Shown piece by piece: positions 16,100-25,013 of a DNA stretch of 64,000 nucleotides. The translations under genes and the position numbers were made by a program. How positions within the stretch are numbered: position 1 is the stretch's first letter; each line of letters begins with the position of its first letter. Below the pieces are notes generated by a model. The model worked only from the letters and a program-made list of their open reading frames with translations. It was not told the DNA's origin and did no database searches. Origin of the DNA: Streptomyces natalensis ATCC 27448 (GTDB taxonomy: Bacteria > Actinomycetota > Actinomycetes > Streptomycetales > Streptomycetaceae); NCBI RefSeq assembly GCF_000935125.1, contig NZ_JRKI01000029.1, positions 863,940-927,939 of the forward strand, read 5' to 3'.

Positions 16100-16165
16100 C
16101 TCCCGGCGGCCCGACTCCCGCTCCCTCCGGCCTCGGGCATGACGTGCGCGGAGTCAAGCTGCCGC
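16100..16165 (-). pseudogene. Possible second integrase tail remnant
   Basis: On the minus strand the DNA reads SAHVMPEAGGSGSR, resembling the YYAHFVPEAG end of the integrase remnant at 12802-12996, and occupies the same relative place upstream of the hipA fragment. Short and low certainty. Confidence 0.4.
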
Positions 16166-16351
16166 AATACCTCGAAGGGGTGACCCGAACCGTTCGAGTA
16201 CCCGCAGGCGCGCACAGGTCAACGGCCGCACGACCCGAATCAGCAATCCGAACGTATGTCCAGTATTTGCCCCTGAAGTACCCGTTACGGGGACCTGTTC
16301 GGGGCCGTTCCTAGAGCACCTGTACTCATCGGTGCCGCTCCTGGAGGAACC

Positions 16352-16507
16352 ATGCATCCCTTACCCCTCCCCGTGATCGCCCTTGCCGTTTTCGAACATC
16401 GGCAGCCGGACCGCCATGTGTCCACCGGCTCCTCAGGGCGCATTGTTGACGCTGCCGCTCGCGGTACCGGCCACTCATCACGCATGGATACGAGGTGGGC
16501 GGCATGA
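16352..16507 (+). CDS. Putative 51-residue peptide coupled to ABC exporter, TTA codon
   Basis: Small frame starting at ATG 16352 with a strong Shine-Dalgarno (GGAGG, 5-6 nt upstream) and ending at TGA 16505-16507. The stop overlaps the exporter start as ATGA. The peptide begins MHPLPLPVIALAVFEHRQPD, is rich in His, Arg and Ser, and has no Cys. Codon 4 is TTA, so translation would depend on the bldA tRNA. The strong ribosome site, overlap and adjacency to an exporter of the peptide/lipid type argue that it is translated, either as a leader that couples and times exporter synthesis or as the exported precursor itself. I recognise no peptide family, and conservation is untested. Confidence 0.5.
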   Translation: MHPLPLPVIALAVFEHRQPDRHVSTGSSGRIVDAAARGTGHSSRMDTRWAA

Positions 16508-18516
16508 GCGAGTCCACCGAGGCCGGCAGCAGCGGCGGCGGTGCCGTACCGGCACCGCGGTCCGCCCCGCTGCCCCTGCCCCCGGCCGCCGTGCCCGCCG
16601 GCCCGCAGGACGGCGACCTGACGGAGGAGCTGGAGGAGGCGTACTGGTCCCTCTACGACGGAGCCGCCGCGAAGGCAACGGTGCGTCAGGTCCTGGCGCG
16701 GCTGCCGCAGATCATGCGGCAGATCGGCCGGCTGGCCTGGCGGGCCGACCGCGCCGCCACCATCGCCGTGATCGTCCTCCAGCTCGCCTCGGCGGCGACG
16801 ACCGCCTTCGGGCTGATGGCGTCCGTCGCGGTCCTGCGCGAACTGTTCGCCCAGGGCCCCACCCCCGACCGGGTCCGCACGGCCGTGCCCCAGATCCTGA
16901 CCGTGGTCGCGTTCCTTGCCGCCCGTGCCCTGCTCGAGGCGGGAGTCGCGGCCGCCCAGGCCCGGGTCACACCCCGGATCCGCACCGCGCTGGAGTGTGA
17001 GCTTTTGGCGTTGACGGCGCATGTGCGGCTGACGGTCGTCGACGATCCCGACTGGCACGACGAGGCATACCGGGCCAACGACAGGGGGTTGTTCTACGCC
17101 CGGCAGATCGTCGGCCAGGTCGTCGACCTGGCCTCGGCCACGCTCGGGCTGATCGGCACCGCCAGTGTGCTCAGCGTCCTCCACCCGGCGCTGCTGCCGC
17201 TGCTGCTGTTGTCCGTCATCCCGGTCGGAGCCGCCGCTGCCCGCAGCGCTCGGGCTCGCTTCCATTCCTACCGGCGGTGGAACGCCCTTCAGCGTCGGGT
17301 CCGGGTGTTCTCGTGGCTGCTGCTGGAGCCGGACGCCGCCGCCGAGCTCCGCTCGGACACCGCCCAGCCCGCCCTCCTGGACGAACACCGCAGGCTGATC
17401 ACCAGGATCGCCGACGAGGACACGCGGCTGGGCATGCAGTCCGCCGCGGTCGCTCTGGCCGGGCGGGCCGTCGGGGGCATCGGTATCGGCATCACGTACA
17501 CCGCCCTGGGTGCCATGCTGATCGCGGGGTGGCTTCCCCTGGCGGCCGGCGCGGGCGCGGCCCTCGCCGTCCAGACCAGCCAGACCGCGCTGAAACGCCT
17601 CGTTGACGTCGCGCACCTCGTCTACGAACACGCGATGTGGGTCGACGACCTCCTCGCCTTCCAGCAGCGCTGCCGCCAACTCCAGCCCCGCACCAGCGAG
17701 ATGACCGCCCCCGCCACCGTGCAGACGATCGCGCTGCACGACGTGTCCTTCACCTACCCGGGCAAGGACACCCCGGCCCTGGACGGCGTTTCCCTCACGC
17801 TCACCGCAGGCGAGACGGTGGCGTTCGTCGGACTCAACGGCTCGGGCAAGTCCACCTGCGCCAAAGTCCTCGCCGGCCTGTACGACGCGCAGCAGGGAAG
17901 CGTGTGCTGGGACGGGGTGAACGTGCTGGACATGGACGCCCAGTCCCTGCACCAACGGGTCGCCTGCGTGCTACAGGACCCGCTCCGCTTCCCGTTCAGT
18001 GCCCTGTCGAACCTCACGGTCTCCACGGGCACCCTCACCGACGCGGACCCGCAGCGGGCCCTGGACGCCGCGCGGGCCTCCTGCGCCGAGGAGGTCATCG
18101 CCGGCCTGCCGCGCCAGTGGGAGACGCTGCTGTCCAAGAGGTTCCGCGGCGGCCAGCAGCTGTCGGCCGGCCAGTGGGCGAAGATCGCGGTCGCCCGCGG
18201 CCTGTACAAGAACGCGCCGGTGCTGCTGCTGGACGAGCCCACCGCGAGCATGGACCCGCCCTCCGAACACGGCATCTACGAGGCGGTCCTGCGAGGCAAG
18301 CTCCGCAAGGACCAGATCACCGTGCTGATCTCGCACCGGCTGGCCAGCGTCGTCGAATGTGACCGGATCTACGTCTTCGACGGCGGCCGCATCGCCGAGT
18401 CCGGCTCCCACCGCGAACTCATGGCCCAAGGCGGCGAATACGCCGCGATGTTCCGTCTTCAGGCGTCCGGCTATCAGCCCACGCCCGAAAGCGATGCGGA
18501 GGGGGCCCACCGGTGA
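16504..18516 (+). CDS. ABC exporter, fused permease and ATPase
   Basis: 670-residue type I half-exporter. A ~75-residue N-terminal cytoplasmic segment with EELEEAYWSLYDG precedes the membrane domain (~75-340). The ATPase has Walker A GLNGSGKST (~442), an unusual signature LSAGQ instead of LSGGQ (~553), Walker B VLLLDEPTAS (~572) and switch His in SHRLAS. ATG 16504 overlaps the stop of the small peptide frame; GAGG lies 8 nt upstream. No peptidase (C39) domain, so any peptide cargo would be processed elsewhere. It stands next to mobile-element remnants, and a GTGA-overlapping 20-codon frame after its stop may be a truncated next gene. Substrate unknown; peptide or lipid export is inferred from architecture. 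Confidence 0.85.
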   Translation: MSESTEAGSSGGGAVPAPRSAPLPLPPAAVPAGPQDGDLTEELEEAYWSLYDGAAAKATVRQVLARLPQIMRQIGRLAWRADRAATIAVIVLQLASAATTAFGLMASVAVLRELFAQGPTPDRVRTAVPQILTVVAFLAARALLEAGVAAAQARVTPRIRTALECELLALTAHVRLTVVDDPDWHDEAYRANDRGLFYARQIVGQVVDLASATLGLIGTASVLSVLHPALLPLLLLSVIPVGAAAARSARARFHSYRRWNALQRRVRVFSWLLLEPDAAAELRSDTAQPALLDEHRRLITRIADEDTRLGMQSAAVALAGRAVGGIGIGITYTALGAMLIAGWLPLAAGAGAALAVQTSQTALKRLVDVAHLVYEHAMWVDDLLAFQQRCRQLQPRTSEMTAPATVQTIALHDVSFTYPGKDTPALDGVSLTLTAGETVAFVGLNGSGKSTCAKVLAGLYDAQQGSVCWDGVNVLDMDAQSLHQRVACVLQDPLRFPFSALSNLTVSTGTLTDADPQRALDAARASCAEEVIAGLPRQWETLLSKRFRGGQQLSAGQWAKIAVARGLYKNAPVLLLDEPTASMDPPSEHGIYEAVLRGKLRKDQITVLISHRLASVVECDRIYVFDGGRIAESGSHRELMAQGGEYAAMFRLQASGYQPTPESDAEGAHR

Positions 18517-18718
18517 ACGGGACCGCGGCCGCAGCGCTACGCCGCGCGCATCAGCAGATGGCCTCGTCGGCGTAAAGGACGGCCACGTCATCGTAGGCGC
18601 CAGCTGTAGTAGTCAGATATGAGGAAGGCTCAGACACGAAGGCCGACCTCAGACCATCGACCGGTGGCCGCCCCCCCGGGGCAGGGTGGCCGATGTTCCC
18701 CTCCGCCTCGGAGAAAGA

Positions 18719-20125
18719 TCACTGAACGCGGTCGGAGACCGGATAGGGGACGAAGGTGCTGCTGTTCTCGTCGATGGCGAGCGGGCGGCCCAGCGGCGGC
18801 ACGGCGCGCTGGGGGCAGTCGAGGCGTTCGCAGATGCGGCAGCCCATGCCGATGGGGGTGGCGGCGGAGGCGTTGTCGAGGTCGAGGCCGTCGGAATAGA
18901 CGAGCCGGGAGGCGTGCCGGATCTCGCAGCCGAGGCCGATGGCGAAGGTCTTTCCGGGTTCGCCCCAGCCGCCCCGGTGACGGGTGACCGCGCGGGCGGT
19001 CCACAGATAGCGCTGCCCGTCGGGCATCGCCGCGATCTGGACATGGATACGGCTGGGGGCGGCGAACGCCTCGTAGACGTTCCACAGGGGGCAGGTGCCG
19101 CCGGCCCGGGAGAAGTGGAAGCCGGTGGCGGACTGGCGTTTGGACATGTTGCCGGCGCGGTCCACGCGTACGAAGGAGAACGGGACGCCGCGCAGTCTGG
19201 GGCGCTGGAGGGTGCTGAGGCGGTGGCAGACGGTTTCGTAGCCGAGTCCGAAGTGGTCGGTGAGGAGCTCGATGTCGTACCGGACGTTCTCGGCGGCCGT
19301 GTGGAAGGCGCGGTACGGCAGGATCAGCGCGGCCGCGTAGTAGTTGGCGATGCCGATGCGTGTGAGGGCGTGCGTGTCCGACCCGGTGGGGAAGTCCTCG
19401 GCGGCCAGCCGGTCCAGTTCGTCGCCGTACTCGAACAGGGCGAGCTGCGTGGCCATGCGGAACGCCTGCTGGCCCGGCCGGAGCCGGCTGGAGAGGTGCA
19501 GGGTGCGCGACGTCTCGTCGTAGTGGTGGAGGCGTTGGGCGGCCTTGGTCGTGACGCGGACGCCGTGTGTCTCGGCGAGTCTGCCGGAGAGGACGCTGAC
19601 GACGTCGCCCGGTCGGATGCCGATGCGGTGAGCCAGGTCCTCGGCTGCGAGATCGGCGTCGTGCAGGTAGTTCTGGCGGCGGTAGAAGAACTCCCGGATC
19701 TCCTCGTGCGGTGAGCGGGGAGCGACGGGTTCGCCGTCCCGGTCGTCGGCCGTCCCGGCGATCCGTTCGGCGAGGACCTGGCCGCGTCGGCCCAGATCGA
19801 GCAGCACCCTGGCGACGGCCGGCATCCGGGAGGCGAGTTCCGCGAGATCCGACGGTGAGACGCGGGCCTCGGCGACCTCGCCCGCCAGCGCCTCGCGCAG
19901 GTCGGCCACGAGTCGGCCGGTGTCGCGTTCCGAGAAGAAGCCGGGGTCGACACCGAAGGCTTCGGTGAGCCTGAGCAGCACGGGCACGGTGAGCGGGCGG
20001 GAGTCGTGCTCCATCTGATTGAGGTAGCTGGGCGAGATGCCCAGCACCCGGGCCAACTCGGCCTGGCTCATCCGCCGTTCCTCGCGCAGACGCCGCAGCC
20101 GCGCTCCCGCATACGTTTTGCTCAC
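18719..20125 (-). CDS. Short-chain fatty acyl regulator, RamB/ScfR type
   Basis: 468-residue regulator. An XRE-type helix-turn-helix (RLRRLREERRMSQAELARVL then GISPSYLNQMEHDSRP) occupies ~1-65. It is followed by an ImmA/IrrE-like region with FRMATQLALFEYGDEL, and a C-terminal DUF2083 domain ending in the Cys motif GMGCRICERLDCPQRAVP. This architecture is that of RamB/MccR/PrpR-type acetate and propionate regulators. GTG 20125 has AAGGAG upstream. It is divergent from aceA-aceB, the classic RamB targets; DUF2083 is thought to sense acyl-CoA. Direct and inverted repeats lie in the shared promoter region. Confidence 0.88.
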   Translation of the reverse strand: MSKTYAGARLRRLREERRMSQAELARVLGISPSYLNQMEHDSRPLTVPVLLRLTEAFGVDPGFFSERDTGRLVADLREALAGEVAEARVSPSDLAELASRMPAVARVLLDLGRRGQVLAERIAGTADDRDGEPVAPRSPHEEIREFFYRRQNYLHDADLAAEDLAHRIGIRPGDVVSVLSGRLAETHGVRVTTKAAQRLHHYDETSRTLHLSSRLRPGQQAFRMATQLALFEYGDELDRLAAEDFPTGSDTHALTRIGIANYYAAALILPYRAFHTAAENVRYDIELLTDHFGLGYETVCHRLSTLQRPRLRGVPFSFVRVDRAGNMSKRQSATGFHFSRAGGTCPLWNVYEAFAAPSRIHVQIAAMPDGQRYLWTARAVTRHRGGWGEPGKTFAIGLGCEIRHASRLVYSDGLDLDNASAATPIGMGCRICERLDCPQRAVPPLGRPLAIDENSSTFVPYPVSDRVQ

Positions 20126-20212
20126 CGCGCTCCTTCCCCGTCGGGTCACCTGTCGGTCCGGCCGTGGGCGCAGCCGTCGACGCGGGGTCCAGCGTACGCG
20201 GCATTCCTTCTC

Positions 20213-20267
20213 TGCGACCCTTCGCAATCTTGGCAGTTGGAGCGGAGAAGATTCGCAGAACTTGGCA
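20213..20267. promoter_or_regulatory. Repeated TTCGCA...TTGGCA motifs between regulator and aceA
   Basis: TTCGCA-N3-TTGGCA (20221-20235) and TTCGCA-N4-TTGGCA (20252-20267) repeat 31 bp apart. The first TTCGCA also forms an inverted repeat with TGCGA at 20213-20217. Candidate binding sites of the divergent regulator. The rest of 20126-20546 shows no gene. Confidence 0.5.
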
Positions 20268-20546
20268 TGAGTCCACGATTGATGGCACTCGGTGCCGATG
20301 TCAGAGTTCCCGTGCGGCCCGCCGGACCCTGGCGGCCGAGGCGGATCACCGGGCGCGATTCACCGCCCTGACGTCGGAGAGCCCGGCATTTTCGGCTCGG
20401 CTGCCAGACCGCATTGCTCAGCTCCGCCCTCGATGGGACGGCGGGCCGCATCCCAGTGACGACACACAGTGCCATTTATCTTCGGAGCCGGTGCACGGCC
20501 GAGGAGACATTGGCAGATCACGCGACTCTTGGAGACGGTGAAGGTC

Positions 20547-21830
20547 ATGGCAGAGGCGAAGACGACTGCGGCCGACCAGCTTGCGCAGCGGTGGGCCACC
20601 GATCCCCGCTGGCAGGGGATCGAGCGCACCTACAGCGCCGAGGAGGTGGTCCGGCTGTCGGGCAGTGTGCGTGAGGAGCACACCCTGGCCCGGCGCGGCG
20701 CCGAGCGGCTGTGGCGGCAACTGCACGAGCAGGACTACGTCCATGCGCTCGGTGCGCTGACGGGTGGTCAGGCGGTCCAGCAGGTCAGGGCCGGTCTCCA
20801 GGCCGTCTACCTGTCCGGATGGCAGGTGGCCGCCGACGCCAACCAGGCCGGCCACACCTACCCCGACCAGAGCCTGTACCCCGCCAACTCCGTTCCCCAG
20901 GTGGTGCGCCGGATCAACAACGCGCTGCTGCGCGCCGACCAGATCGCCACCGCGGAGGGCGGCACGGACACGACGGACTGGCTGGCGCCGATCGTCGCCG
21001 ATGCCGAGGCCGGGTTCGGCGGTCCGCTCAACGCCTTCGAGCTGACCAAGGCGATGATCGCGGCCGGTGCGGCCGGCATCCACTACGAGGACCAGCTCGC
21101 CTCGGAGAAGAAGTGCGGCCACCTCGGCGGCAAGGTCCTCGTCCCCACCGGGCAGCACATCCGCACGCTCAACGCCGCCCGCCTCGCCGCCGACATCGCC
21201 GATGTGCCGACGGTGATCGTGGCCCGTACCGACGCGCTCGCGGCGAACCTGCTGACCAGCGACATCGACGAGCGCGACGCCGAGTTCGTCACGGGCGAGC
21301 GGACCGCCGAGGGCTTCTACCGGGTGCAGAACGGCATGGCTCCGGTGATCGCCCGTGGTCTGGCCTATGCCCCGTACGCCGACCTGATCTGGGTCGAGAC
21401 GGGTACGCCGGACCTGGCACAGGCCCGGGAGTTCGCCGAGGCCATCCACGCGCAGTACCCGGACCAGATGCTGGCCTACAACTGCTCGCCGTCCTTCAAC
21501 TGGAAGGCGGCGCTGGACGACGACCAGATCGCCAAGTTCCAGCGGGAGCTGGCCGCGATGGGCTACCGCTTCCAGTTCATCACCCTGGCCGGTTTCCACT
21601 CCCTCAACCACGGCATGTTCGACCTCGCCCGCGGCTACGCCGAGTCCGGTATGACCGCCTATGTCGACCTCCAGGAGAAGGAGTTCGCCGCCCAGCAGCA
21701 CGGCTTCACCGCCGTCAGGCACCAGCGCGAGGTCGGCACCGGCTACTTCGACCAGGTCTCCACCGCCCTCAACCCGGCCTCCTCGACCACCGCGCTGGCC
21801 GGCTCCACCGAGGAAGAGCAGTTCCACTAG
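20547..21830 (+). CDS. aceA: Isocitrate lyase
   Basis: 427-residue first enzyme of the glyoxylate shunt: isocitrate to succinate and glyoxylate. Catalytic loop KKCGHLGGK contains the nucleophilic Cys (~191). NQAGHTYPDQSLYPANS, the metal/substrate-binding DTTDWLAPIVADAEAGFGG, and the C-terminal YNCSPSFNWKAALDD are all conserved. ATG 20547 gives the usual MAEA start; GTG 20538 is an alternative. Followed after 99 bp by aceB. Expression is probably controlled by the divergent RamB/ScfR-type regulator. Confidence 0.95.
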   Translation: MAEAKTTAADQLAQRWATDPRWQGIERTYSAEEVVRLSGSVREEHTLARRGAERLWRQLHEQDYVHALGALTGGQAVQQVRAGLQAVYLSGWQVAADANQAGHTYPDQSLYPANSVPQVVRRINNALLRADQIATAEGGTDTTDWLAPIVADAEAGFGGPLNAFELTKAMIAAGAAGIHYEDQLASEKKCGHLGGKVLVPTGQHIRTLNAARLAADIADVPTVIVARTDALAANLLTSDIDERDAEFVTGERTAEGFYRVQNGMAPVIARGLAYAPYADLIWVETGTPDLAQAREFAEAIHAQYPDQMLAYNCSPSFNWKAALDDDQIAKFQRELAAMGYRFQFITLAGFHSLNHGMFDLARGYAESGMTAYVDLQEKEFAAQQHGFTAVRHQREVGTGYFDQVSTALNPASSTTALAGSTEEEQFH

Positions 21831-21929
21831 GACGCTTCGGCGCCCGCGTATCGCGTCGGCCCGTGATCGAGCGGGGCCGGACGACCGTCTCCGTCCGGCC
21901 CCCGCTCCTCCCCTCGTCAGGAGACCCGC

Positions 21930-23522
21930 ATGTCCATCAGCGCACTGACGCACCGCGTCCAGGTCCTCGCGGCACCAGGGCACCGCCATGAGGAGATCCT
22001 CACGCCGGAGGCCCTGGACTTCGTCGGCCACCTCGCCGCCGCCTTCGCGGAGCGCCGCCAGGAGCTCTTGAAGGAGCGCACGCGGCAGGCGGCGCGGCTC
22101 GCCTCCGGATCCCCGCTCGACTTCCCCCTCGCCACGACCGCCGTCCGCGCGGACCCGTCCTGGCGCGTCGCCCCGCCGGCGCCCGGACTGACCGACCGCC
22201 GGGTGGAGATCACCGGCCCTCCGGAACGCCGTACGGCCGTCAACGCCCTCAACTCGGGGGCGAGGGTCTGGATGGCCGACTTCGCGGACGCCACGGCCCC
22301 CACCTGGGACAACATCGTCGACGGCCAGCTCACCCTGCTCGACGCCATCGAGCGCCGTATCGACTTCACCACCCCGGAGGGGAAGGCGTACCGCCTGGGC
22401 GACCAGGTCGCCACCCTTGTCGTCCGCCCCCGCGGCTGGCATCTCCTCGAAGAGCACCTGGAGTTCGACGGCCGGCCCGTGCCCGCCTCGCTCGTCGATT
22501 TCGGCCTGTACTTCTTCCACTGCGCGCAGCGCCGGATCGACGCCGGAAGCGGCCCGTACTTCTCCCTGCCCAAGCTGGAGAACCGGTATGAGGCACGGCT
22601 GTGGAACGACGTCTTCGTCCTCGCCCAGGAACTCCTCGGCATCCCCCGCGGCACCGTCCGTGCCACCGTCCTCATCGAGACGATCACCGCGGCCGTACAG
22701 ATGGAGGAGATCCTCTACGAGCTGCGCGAGCACAGTTCCGGGCTCAACGCGGGCCGTTGGGACTACCTGTTCAGCCTGATCAAGACGTTCGGGCACCGCA
22801 CCGACTTCCTGCTGCCGGACCGGGCGAAGGTCACGATGACGGCTCCGTTCATGCGGGCGTACACCGAACTGCTGGTGCGTACCTGCCACAAGCGGGGCGC
22901 CCACGCGATCGGGGGCATGGCCGCCCAGGTGCCCAGCAGGGACGCGGAGGCCAACGAGGCCGCTCTGGCCACCGTCCGGCTGGACAAGGAGCGCGAGACG
23001 GAGGACGGCTTCGACGGCTCCTGGGTCGCACACCCCGGCCTCGTGCCCGTCTGCCGCGCGGTCTTCGACGACGTCCTCGGTGACCGGCCGCACCAGATCG
23101 AGCGGACCCGTGACGATGTCGAGGTGACCGCGGCGGACCTGCTGTCCGTGCGCCGTACCAGCGGCCCGCCCACACGGGAGGGCGTGCGCACCGACATCGC
23201 CGTCGCCCTGCGCTACTTCGACGCCTGGCTGCGGGGCAGCGGGGCGGTCGCCCTGTACGGCCTGATGGAGGACGCGGCCACCGCCGAGATCGCCCGGGTG
23301 CAGATCTGGCAGTGGCTGCGGCACCGCGCCGTCGACCGGGAAACCGTGCGGCGGCTGCTCGACGAGGAGACCGCCGCGCTGGGGGCCGAGTACCCCTGGG
23401 CCCGGGTCGAAGAGGTCCGCGCGCTCTTCGAACGGACGGCCATGGCAACGGAGTTGCCGCCGTTCTTCACCCCCGATGCCTATTCCCGGCACCTCGTCCG
23501 GCACCCGGAGGCACGCTCATGA
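21930..23522 (+). CDS. aceB: Malate synthase A
   Basis: 530-residue malate synthase of the A isoform: glyoxylate plus acetyl-CoA to malate. Catalytic Arg and Glu regions are visible in TVRATVLIETITAAVQMEEI, and the substrate-pocket NAGRWDYLFSLIKTF; AIGGMAAQVPSRDAEANEAAL and DKERETEDGFDGSWVAHPG are signature segments. ATG 21930 has AGGAG upstream. Its TGA overlaps the start of the next gene (ATGA), so the three genes aceA-aceB-dehydrogenase form one operon. Confidence 0.95.
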   Translation: MSISALTHRVQVLAAPGHRHEEILTPEALDFVGHLAAAFAERRQELLKERTRQAARLASGSPLDFPLATTAVRADPSWRVAPPAPGLTDRRVEITGPPERRTAVNALNSGARVWMADFADATAPTWDNIVDGQLTLLDAIERRIDFTTPEGKAYRLGDQVATLVVRPRGWHLLEEHLEFDGRPVPASLVDFGLYFFHCAQRRIDAGSGPYFSLPKLENRYEARLWNDVFVLAQELLGIPRGTVRATVLIETITAAVQMEEILYELREHSSGLNAGRWDYLFSLIKTFGHRTDFLLPDRAKVTMTAPFMRAYTELLVRTCHKRGAHAIGGMAAQVPSRDAEANEAALATVRLDKERETEDGFDGSWVAHPGLVPVCRAVFDDVLGDRPHQIERTRDDVEVTAADLLSVRRTSGPPTREGVRTDIAVALRYFDAWLRGSGAVALYGLMEDAATAEIARVQIWQWLRHRAVDRETVRRLLDEETAALGAEYPWARVEEVRALFERTAMATELPPFFTPDAYSRHLVRHPEARS

Positions 23523-24388
23523 GCCGGCAGATCCGCCGGGTCGGCGTGGTGGGCGGCGGCCAGATGGGGGCCGGCATCGCCGAGGTGTGCGCCCGCGCCG
23601 GGCTCGACACCGTCGTGTGCGAGGCGGACGCGGTCGCCGCCCGTGCCGCCCGCGAACGGGTGGCCGTCTCCCTGGAACGCGCCGTCCAGCGGGGGAAGCT
23701 GGACCGGATCCCGGCGGAGGACGCGCTCACCCGGATGGTCTTCACCGGCAGCCTCGGCGACCTCGCCGACCGGCAGCTGGTCGTCGAGGCCGTCGTCGAG
23801 AACGCCGAGGCGAAGACGGAGGTCTTCACCGCACTGGACAAGATCGTCGAGGACCCGGAAGCGATCCTGGCCACCAACACGTCGGCCATTCCCGTCATGC
23901 GCCTGGGCATGGCCACCCGGCGCGCCGACCACGTCCTGGGGCTGCACTTCTTCAATCCGGTCCCGGTGCTGCCGCTCGTCGAGGTCGTCACGTCGCTGCA
24001 CACCGCACCGCATGTCACCACGACAGCCGAGGAGTTCGTCACCACGGCGCTGGGCAAGACCGTGGTCCGCTCCCAGGACCGCGCCGGCTTCGTCGTCAAC
24101 GCGCTGCTCATTCCCTACCTCCTGTCGGCGGTCCGCATGGCCGAATCCGGCTTCGCCTCCGCGGCCGACGTGGACGCCGGGATGGAGCTGGGCTGCGCGC
24201 ACCCGATGGGCCCGCTCAAGCTCGCCGACCTGATCGGCCTCGACACGGTCGCCTCCATCGCCGCATCGCTCTACGACGAGTTCAAGGAACCCCTGTACGC
24301 GCCCCCTCCCCTGCTGCTGCGGATGGTCGAGGCGGGGCTGCTCGGCCGCAAGACGGGCCGTGGGTTCCACACCTACGACCGGGGCTGA
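23519..24388 (+). CDS. 3-hydroxybutyryl-CoA dehydrogenase family
   Basis: 289-residue NAD-dependent L-3-hydroxyacyl-CoA dehydrogenase. Rossmann motif VGVVGGGQMGAGIAEVCARAG at the N-terminus; catalytic His-Glu pair in HVLGLHFFNPVPVLPLVEVV, with NTSAIPV before it and the C-terminal dimer domain (DAGMELGCAHPMGPLKLADL). Overlaps aceB by 4 bp (ATGA), so it is translationally coupled. Makes acetoacetyl-CoA from 3-hydroxybutyryl-CoA in fatty-acid or butyrate use, which matches co-expression with the glyoxylate shunt. A strong hairpin 43 bp later ends the operon. Confidence 0.92.
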   Translation: MSRQIRRVGVVGGGQMGAGIAEVCARAGLDTVVCEADAVAARAARERVAVSLERAVQRGKLDRIPAEDALTRMVFTGSLGDLADRQLVVEAVVENAEAKTEVFTALDKIVEDPEAILATNTSAIPVMRLGMATRRADHVLGLHFFNPVPVLPLVEVVTSLHTAPHVTTTAEEFVTTALGKTVVRSQDRAGFVVNALLIPYLLSAVRMAESGFASAADVDAGMELGCAHPMGPLKLADLIGLDTVASIAASLYDEFKEPLYAPPPLLLRMVEAGLLGRKTGRGFHTYDRG

Positions 24389-24431
24389 GGGGCCCGGGTC
24401 AGGCCGGGGTTGAGGGGCCCCGGCCGCTGTG

Positions 24432-24476
24432 GGACGAGGTGCGGGGCGACAGGAACGGCCGCCCCGCACCTCGTCC
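24432..24476 (+). terminator. Strong terminator hairpin of the ace operon
   Basis: Perfect 17-bp stem, GGACGAGGTGCGGGGCG (24432-24448) with its complement (24460-24476), 11-nt loop; no T run, as usual in Streptomyces. Confidence 0.85.
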
Positions 24477-24480
24477 GGCC

Positions 24481-24571
24481 GTCGTGCAGCCTCCGGTTCC
24501 GGCGGTCCTGCATCGTCCGGTTTCCGGCTGTCCTGCATCCCGCGGTCCCGGCGGTCGTGCATCCCGCGGGC
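24481..24571. repeat. Degenerate 24-25-bp tandem repeat, ~3.7 units
   Basis: Units begin at 24481, 24505, 24530 and 24554, each starting GTCsTGCAkC and ending in CCGGCk. They lie between the ace terminator and the riboswitch, with no coding potential. Confidence 0.75.
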
Positions 24572-24636
24572 GTGTCTCATGTCACCGTCCGCGATGCGAT
24601 CAAGGCTGTGCGGCCCGCGGATTGTCCCTCTAGGGT

Positions 24637-24838
24637 GACGGGTGCAGCTGGTTCGCCCTGTCCGCCAGGCAGGAGCGTCGTAAGAGGGAACCCGGTGGGA
24701 ATCCGGGACTGCCCCGCAGCGGTGAGTGGGAACGACCGCCGTCTTACGCACTGGGCCCGGACGGGTCTGGGAAGCGACGGCCAGTAGGTGTCTCGTACGC
24801 GTACGAGACGGGCCCGCGAGTCCGAAGACCTGCCCGTT
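24637..24838 (+). ncRNA. Cobalamin riboswitch upstream of metE
   Basis: The conserved core is easy to follow: GAGGGAACCCGGTGGGAATC, then GGGACTGCCCCGCAGCGG, CTGGGAAGCGACGGCCAGTA (the B12 box region) and GCCCGCGAGTCCGAAGACC. The closing stem pairs GACGGG (24637) with CCCGTT (24833-24838). The variable arm at 24790-24809 is a perfect 20-bp palindrome. By family knowledge it binds adenosyl- or methylcobalamin and shuts off the B12-independent synthase metE when B12 is present. It lies 175 bp upstream of the metE GTG. Confidence 0.95.
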
Positions 24839-25013
24839 GCCCGCACGCGACCGATCGTGTGCGGCCATCCCGGTGACCTCGTGGGCGGGTCGGCGTACAT
24901 ATCGAGCGGCACCCGCGCGGACATCGCGTCGTGGTCCGCCCGGTCGTTCGTTCCTTCGCGCTCTCGTCCCGTCTCCGGGATACCGACGAGACATCTTCGC
25001 GAAGGAGAGTTCC

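Noticed and set aside
18513..18575. 20-codon frame overlapping the exporter stop (GTGA)
   Set aside because: Too short and without its own ribosome site; may be the stump of a lost gene, noted under the exporter.
20418..23504. 1028-codon open frame antisense to aceA and aceB
   Set aside because: Produced by high third-position GC; the translation is low-complexity and matches no family, while the + strand carries two clear enzymes.
20547..24388. aceA-aceB dehydrogenase as part of a butyrate gene cluster
   Set aside because: No thiolase or CoA transferase nearby; the glyoxylate shunt explains the operon.
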